A DNA stretch of 64,000 nt, taken from the NCBI RefSeq assembly GCF_902459705.1, contig NZ_CABPRU010000006.1, positions 124,001 through 188,000 of the forward strand, written 5' to 3'. The notes beneath the pieces are model-generated. The model made no database searches. It had not been told where the DNA came from and saw only the letters and a program-made list of their open reading frames with translations. The position numbers and the translations under genes were made by a program. Positions 61,232 to 64,000 of the stretch are shown here, piece after piece; the stretch's first letter is position 1, and every line of letters begins with the position of its first letter. The DNA comes from Pandoraea terrigena. Lineage in GTDB: Bacteria > Pseudomonadota > Gammaproteobacteria > Burkholderiales > Burkholderiaceae.

Positions 61232-61501
61232 ATGACCCCGGAAACCGTCATGGCGCTGGCCCATCAGGCAATGCAGGTCACCCTGTTGCTCGCCGCACCG
61301 CTGCTGCTCGTCGCCCTCGTCTCGGGTCTGCTCGTGAGCCTGTTCCAGGCCGCCACGCAGATCAACGAAATGACGCTCTCGTTCATCCCCAAGCTGCTGG
61401 CCGTGTTCGCCACGCTGGTGATCGCCGGCCCCTGGATGCTCAACCTGATGGTCGACTACATGCGCCAGTTGCTCACCGGCATTCCCGGCCTGGTCGGGTA
61501 A
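61232..61501 (+). CDS. fliQ: Flagellar export gate protein FliQ
   Basis: The 89-residue protein has two transmembrane helices and the motif PLLLVALVSGLLVSLFQAATQINEMTLSFIPKL. This is the standard length and sequence. CAGGAA lies upstream of the ATG. It lies 14 bases after fliP and 12 bases before the fliR start. Confidence 0.97.
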   Translation: MTPETVMALAHQAMQVTLLLAAPLLLVALVSGLLVSLFQAATQINEMTLSFIPKLLAVFATLVIAGPWMLNLMVDYMRQLLTGIPGLVG

Positions 61502-61513
61502 GCCGCGCCGGCG

Positions 61514-62305
61514 TTGATCAGCTTCACTTACGAACAACTCTCGGGCGTCATTGCGGCGTTCCTGTTTCCGTTCGTGCGCCTGCTGGCGCTCTCGATGAGC
61601 GCCCCGCTGTTCGGCGACGCCGCCGTGCCCGGCACGGTCAAGATCGGGCTTGCGGGCATCGTCGCGCTGGCGCTGGCACCGGTGCTCGGCCCGATGCCCG
61701 CCGCCTCGCCGTTCTCGTGGGAGGGACTCTGGATCCTCGTGCAGCAGGTCATGATCGGCGCGGCGCTGGGGTGGTGCATGCAGATCGTGTTCTCGGCCAT
61801 CAGCATGGCCGGCGACTTCGTCGGCTTGCAGATGGGGCTGTCGTTCGCCACGCTGCTCACCCCGAACAGCGACGGCAGCACCGCCGTGCTCGGCATGCTG
61901 CTCAACGTCGTGGCCATGCTCGTGTTCCTCGCCACCAATGGCCATCTGGTGATGTTCGCCACGCTGGTGCAGAGCTTCACGGTGTTGCCGGTCTCCGCCG
62001 CACCGCTCTCGAGTGTAGGCTGGCACTACCTCGCCATGCTGGGCGGCCAGCTCTTCATGCTCGCGCTGATGCTCTCGCTGCCACTCGTGGCCGCGCTGCT
62101 CATCTGCAACCTGGCGCTGGGCATCCTCAATCGCGCCGCGCCGCAGCTCAATATCTTCGCCGTGGGCTTTCCGCTCACGCTGGCCGTCGGGCTGGTGGTG
62201 ATCGAGCTGATGATGCCGCGTATCGCCCCGGTGATGGATCACTTCATCGCCATCGGCATCGACATGATGATTCGCACGACCGCCGCATTCGTCCCGAAAC
62301 CCTGA
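61514..62305 (+). CDS. fliR: Flagellar export gate protein FliR
   Basis: The 263-residue membrane protein has about six transmembrane segments; ALSMSAPLFGDAAVPGTVKIGLAGIVALAL and FASAISMAGDFVGLQMGLSFATLL-type motifs mark the family. The best start is TTG at 61514, giving MISFTYEQLSGVIAAFLFPFVRLLAL, which fits the family N-terminus. No ATG or GTG gives a complete first helix, and no clear ribosome site is seen. Coupling to fliQ, 12 bases upstream, may compensate. Confidence 0.92.
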   Translation: MISFTYEQLSGVIAAFLFPFVRLLALSMSAPLFGDAAVPGTVKIGLAGIVALALAPVLGPMPAASPFSWEGLWILVQQVMIGAALGWCMQIVFSAISMAGDFVGLQMGLSFATLLTPNSDGSTAVLGMLLNVVAMLVFLATNGHLVMFATLVQSFTVLPVSAAPLSSVGWHYLAMLGGQLFMLALMLSLPLVAALLICNLALGILNRAAPQLNIFAVGFPLTLAVGLVVIELMMPRIAPVMDHFIAIGIDMMIRTTAAFVPKP

Positions 62306-62345
62306 ACGCCGGGGCGCCGGCGGTGCTGCGCCGCGCGCTCGAATG

Positions 62346-62382
62346 ACAACGGGCCGCCCGGCAATCCCGGGCGGCCCGTTGT
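62346..62382. terminator. Hairpin between convergent fliR and flgL
   Basis: ACAACGGGCCGCCCGG (62346-62361) and its exact complement (62367-62382) form a 16-bp perfect stem with a five-base loop. There is no long T tract, but the very stable stem between convergent genes suggests a two-way terminator. Confidence 0.65.
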
Positions 62383-62419
62383 CTCCCGATGCTGCGCGGG
62401 CAATGTGCCGCGCGACGGA

Positions 62420-63655
62420 TCAGAGCAAACTGAACAGCGAAAGCTTCTGCGTCTGCAGGAAGCTCTGCTGCGACGCCTGCAACGCGGCTTGCAACTGCGA
62501 GAACTTGGTCGCCGCCGAGTTCCAGTCCACGTCGAGCAGATCGCCCAACTGCGACTGGTAGTTCAGCGAATTGCTGTCGCCGATATTGTTGAGCGCCGAG
62601 AGTTCGTTCATGCGAGAGCCCGTGGTCGTGCGGATCGTCGTGACGTTGTCGTAGGTGTTGCTGAACTTCTGGCTGAACGTCGTCAGCGCGTTGTCCAGGT
62701 TTGCCTGGCCCGCGCCGTTCGTGCTGCTGATCGGCGTCTTGAGCGTGTTGATCAGCGCCTGCAGGTTGTCGAACATGTTCGTGCCGCCCGTGGCGGCCGG
62801 CTGCACGGTGTAGGTGTCGCCCGTGGCCGGCGCGCCCGAGAACGTCACCGACTTGCCGCCGAACGAGATCGGCTGGCCGGCGGTGTAGGCGCCGGTCACG
62901 TCCGGCACGGTCGTATCCGTCTGGTCCTTGACCGTGTAGTTGGTGGTGGGCGGCGTGGTCGTATTGTCGATCGCGAAGCTGATCTGGTACTGGTGGTCCG
63001 CGCCCGCCGCCGCCACGTTGGTCGTCGAGACGGGCGAGTACGTCGCAGTACCCTGATTGGCGGCGTTGCCGCTGATGAGCGTGCCGGACGTACCGCTCTG
63101 CACGCCTTCGAAGACGCTCGAGCCGACATCGTTGATCGCGATCTGACGATTCGGGCTCACCTGCACGTAGCGCACGCCCGAATCGCCGGCGTACGATGCC
63201 CCCGTGGCCGAGGCCATGTACGCTGCCGAATTGCCCTTGAAGCCCGAGAACAGATACTGGCCGTTGGCATCGGTCGTATTCGCCAGCGAGAGCAATTGCT
63301 GGAAGCTCGATTGCAGATCGGTCGCGATGGTCGAGCGGTCGTTGTCGTTGAGCGAGGCATCGCCCGCCGACACGACCTGCGACATCACGTGCTGCAACGC
63401 GTTGATGACGTTGCCGAAGGTCGAATCCTCGAGCTGCAACTGGGTGGTCGCCGCCTGACGGTTCGACGCGTACTGCGTGTTCATGGCGTTGTCCTGCGAC
63501 ACGGCCACTGCCTGCGCCGAGGCAATCGGGTCGTCGCTCGGCGTGGTCACACGCTTGCCCGACGAGAGTTGCGCCTGAACGTTGAGAAGATCGGAGGTGT
63601 TCTGGCTCATCGAGCGCATCCCCTGATCGTAAATCATGCTGGTACTGATACGCAT
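62420..63655 (-). CDS. flgL: Flagellar hook-filament junction protein FlgL
   Basis: FlgL (HAP3) links hook and filament. The 411-residue protein has the FlgL N-terminus MRISTSMIYDQGMRSMSQNTSDLLNVQAQLSSGKRVTTPSDDPIASAQAV and a flagellin-like C-terminus (GDSNSLNYQSQLGDLLDVDWNSAATKFSQLQAALQASQQSFLQTQKLSLFSLL). The start at 63655 is the natural ATG. It lies 16 bases after flgK on the minus strand. Confidence 0.96.
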   Translation of the reverse strand: MRISTSMIYDQGMRSMSQNTSDLLNVQAQLSSGKRVTTPSDDPIASAQAVAVSQDNAMNTQYASNRQAATTQLQLEDSTFGNVINALQHVMSQVVSAGDASLNDNDRSTIATDLQSSFQQLLSLANTTDANGQYLFSGFKGNSAAYMASATGASYAGDSGVRYVQVSPNRQIAINDVGSSVFEGVQSGTSGTLISGNAANQGTATYSPVSTTNVAAAGADHQYQISFAIDNTTTPPTTNYTVKDQTDTTVPDVTGAYTAGQPISFGGKSVTFSGAPATGDTYTVQPAATGGTNMFDNLQALINTLKTPISSTNGAGQANLDNALTTFSQKFSNTYDNVTTIRTTTGSRMNELSALNNIGDSNSLNYQSQLGDLLDVDWNSAATKFSQLQAALQASQQSFLQTQKLSLFSLL

Positions 63656-63671
63656 CGCGATGCCCCTGCGC

Positions 63672-64000
63672 TTAATTGACGATCTGGAGGATGGTGCTGA
63701 ACAACGTCGACGCGGTCTGAATCACCTTCGAATTAGCCTGGTAGAGCTGTTGGTACTTGATCAGGTTCGCCGCTTCTTCGTCGAGGTTCACGCCAGAGTT
63801 GGACTGCTGTGCCGTCTGCGTCTGTTGCAACAGTGTCTGCTGCGCCGCGCTGGTCGACTTGTACGTATTCGTGGTCGAGCCGACAAACGAGACCAGGCTC
63901 GCGTAGGCGGTCGCATAGCTCTGCGTGCCCCCCACCTTGGTCGTGTCGTTCTGCAGGGCCGACAGCGCCAGACCGTTGCGGTTGTCGGTCACCGCGCCAG
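63672..64000 (-). CDS. flgK: Flagellar hook-associated protein FlgK, C-terminal part
   Basis: The frame is open to the window edge. The visible ~108 residues end with the FlgK/flagellin-type C-terminus NLDEEAANLIKYQQLYQANSKVIQTASTLFSTILQIVN. This is the C-terminus of HAP1; the rest lies to the right, where the flgB-J operon is expected. It is followed at once by flgL on the same strand. Confidence 0.94.
   Translation of the reverse strand, partial: GAVTDNRNGLALSALQNDTTKVGGTQSYATAYASLVSFVGSTTNTYKSTSAAQQTLLQQTQTAQQSNSGVNLDEEAANLIKYQQLYQANSKVIQTASTLFSTILQIVN

Overview
The window is about 64 kb of GC-rich chromosome from a Gram-negative, flagellated bacterium. The gene order fliD-fliS-fliT, a second FliK-like gene, flhX, fliE, fliFGHIJK and fliLMNOPQR, the single-chain L-serine dehydratase, the tandem glycine riboswitch on gcvTHP and the general protein similarity point to a betaproteobacterium of the Burkholderiales. 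Burkholderiaceae, for example Pandoraea or Burkholderia, is the best guess; this is inferred from remembered family relationships, not from a database search.

Layout. At 1-5 kb are transport genes: a putP-like Na+/solute symporter, a solitary branched-chain amino-acid type binding protein and an AGCS alanine/glycine symporter. At 5-7 kb is an orphan PilV/shufflon-type minor pilin of lower GC. At 7-13.6 kb is a glycine/serine catabolic block on the minus strand: tandem glycine riboswitch, gcvT, gcvH, gcvP, then sdaA. Housekeeping genes follow at 13.7-19.5 kb: a zinc-ribbon membrane protein, a UvrD/Rep helicase, a 37-residue exported peptide with its own promoter, a metallophosphoesterase, a diheme cytochrome c and tRNA-Arg(CCG).

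At 19.7-30.7 kb is the most interesting region. It is a self-contained catabolic regulon with a GntR/FCD regulator, an alpha/beta hydrolase, two stand-alone [2Fe-2S] ferredoxins (one fused to an unrecognised N-terminal domain) and an ornithine-cyclodeaminase-family protein. It also has a ferredoxin/FAD/NAD(P)H reductase, a GlcG/HbpS-like protein, an aldehyde dehydrogenase, a TenA/PqqC-fold protein with a complete diiron ligand set (heme-oxygenase-like diiron oxidase, HDO), an MFS importer and an amidase. Five copies of an imperfect 15-bp palindrome (GGTATAC-N-GTATACC) lie before the five transcription units. At four of them it overlaps a sigma70-like promoter with 17-bp spacing. This looks like one oxygen-dependent pathway for an amide- or amine-bearing compound; its substrate cannot be read from the sequence.

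At 30.7-35.8 kb are two overlapping lipoprotein genes (one an isolated FlgH homologue), a BaeSR-like two-component system whose kinase has almost no periplasmic sensor, and two exported proteins including a SYLF lipoprotein. At 35.8-41.2 kb is a NitT/TauT-type ABC importer, divergent from an OmpR-type two-component system. At 41.4-43.1 kb is a soluble NarX/DegS-type kinase and NarL-type regulator preceded by a perfect FNR-type box. The rest, 43.5-64 kb, is flagellar: fliC with a sigma28-type promoter, fliDST, fliK2, flhX, fliE (reverse), fliF to fliK, fliL to fliR, then flgL and the 3' part of flgK in reverse. No insertion sequence, integrase, CRISPR array or rRNA was seen.
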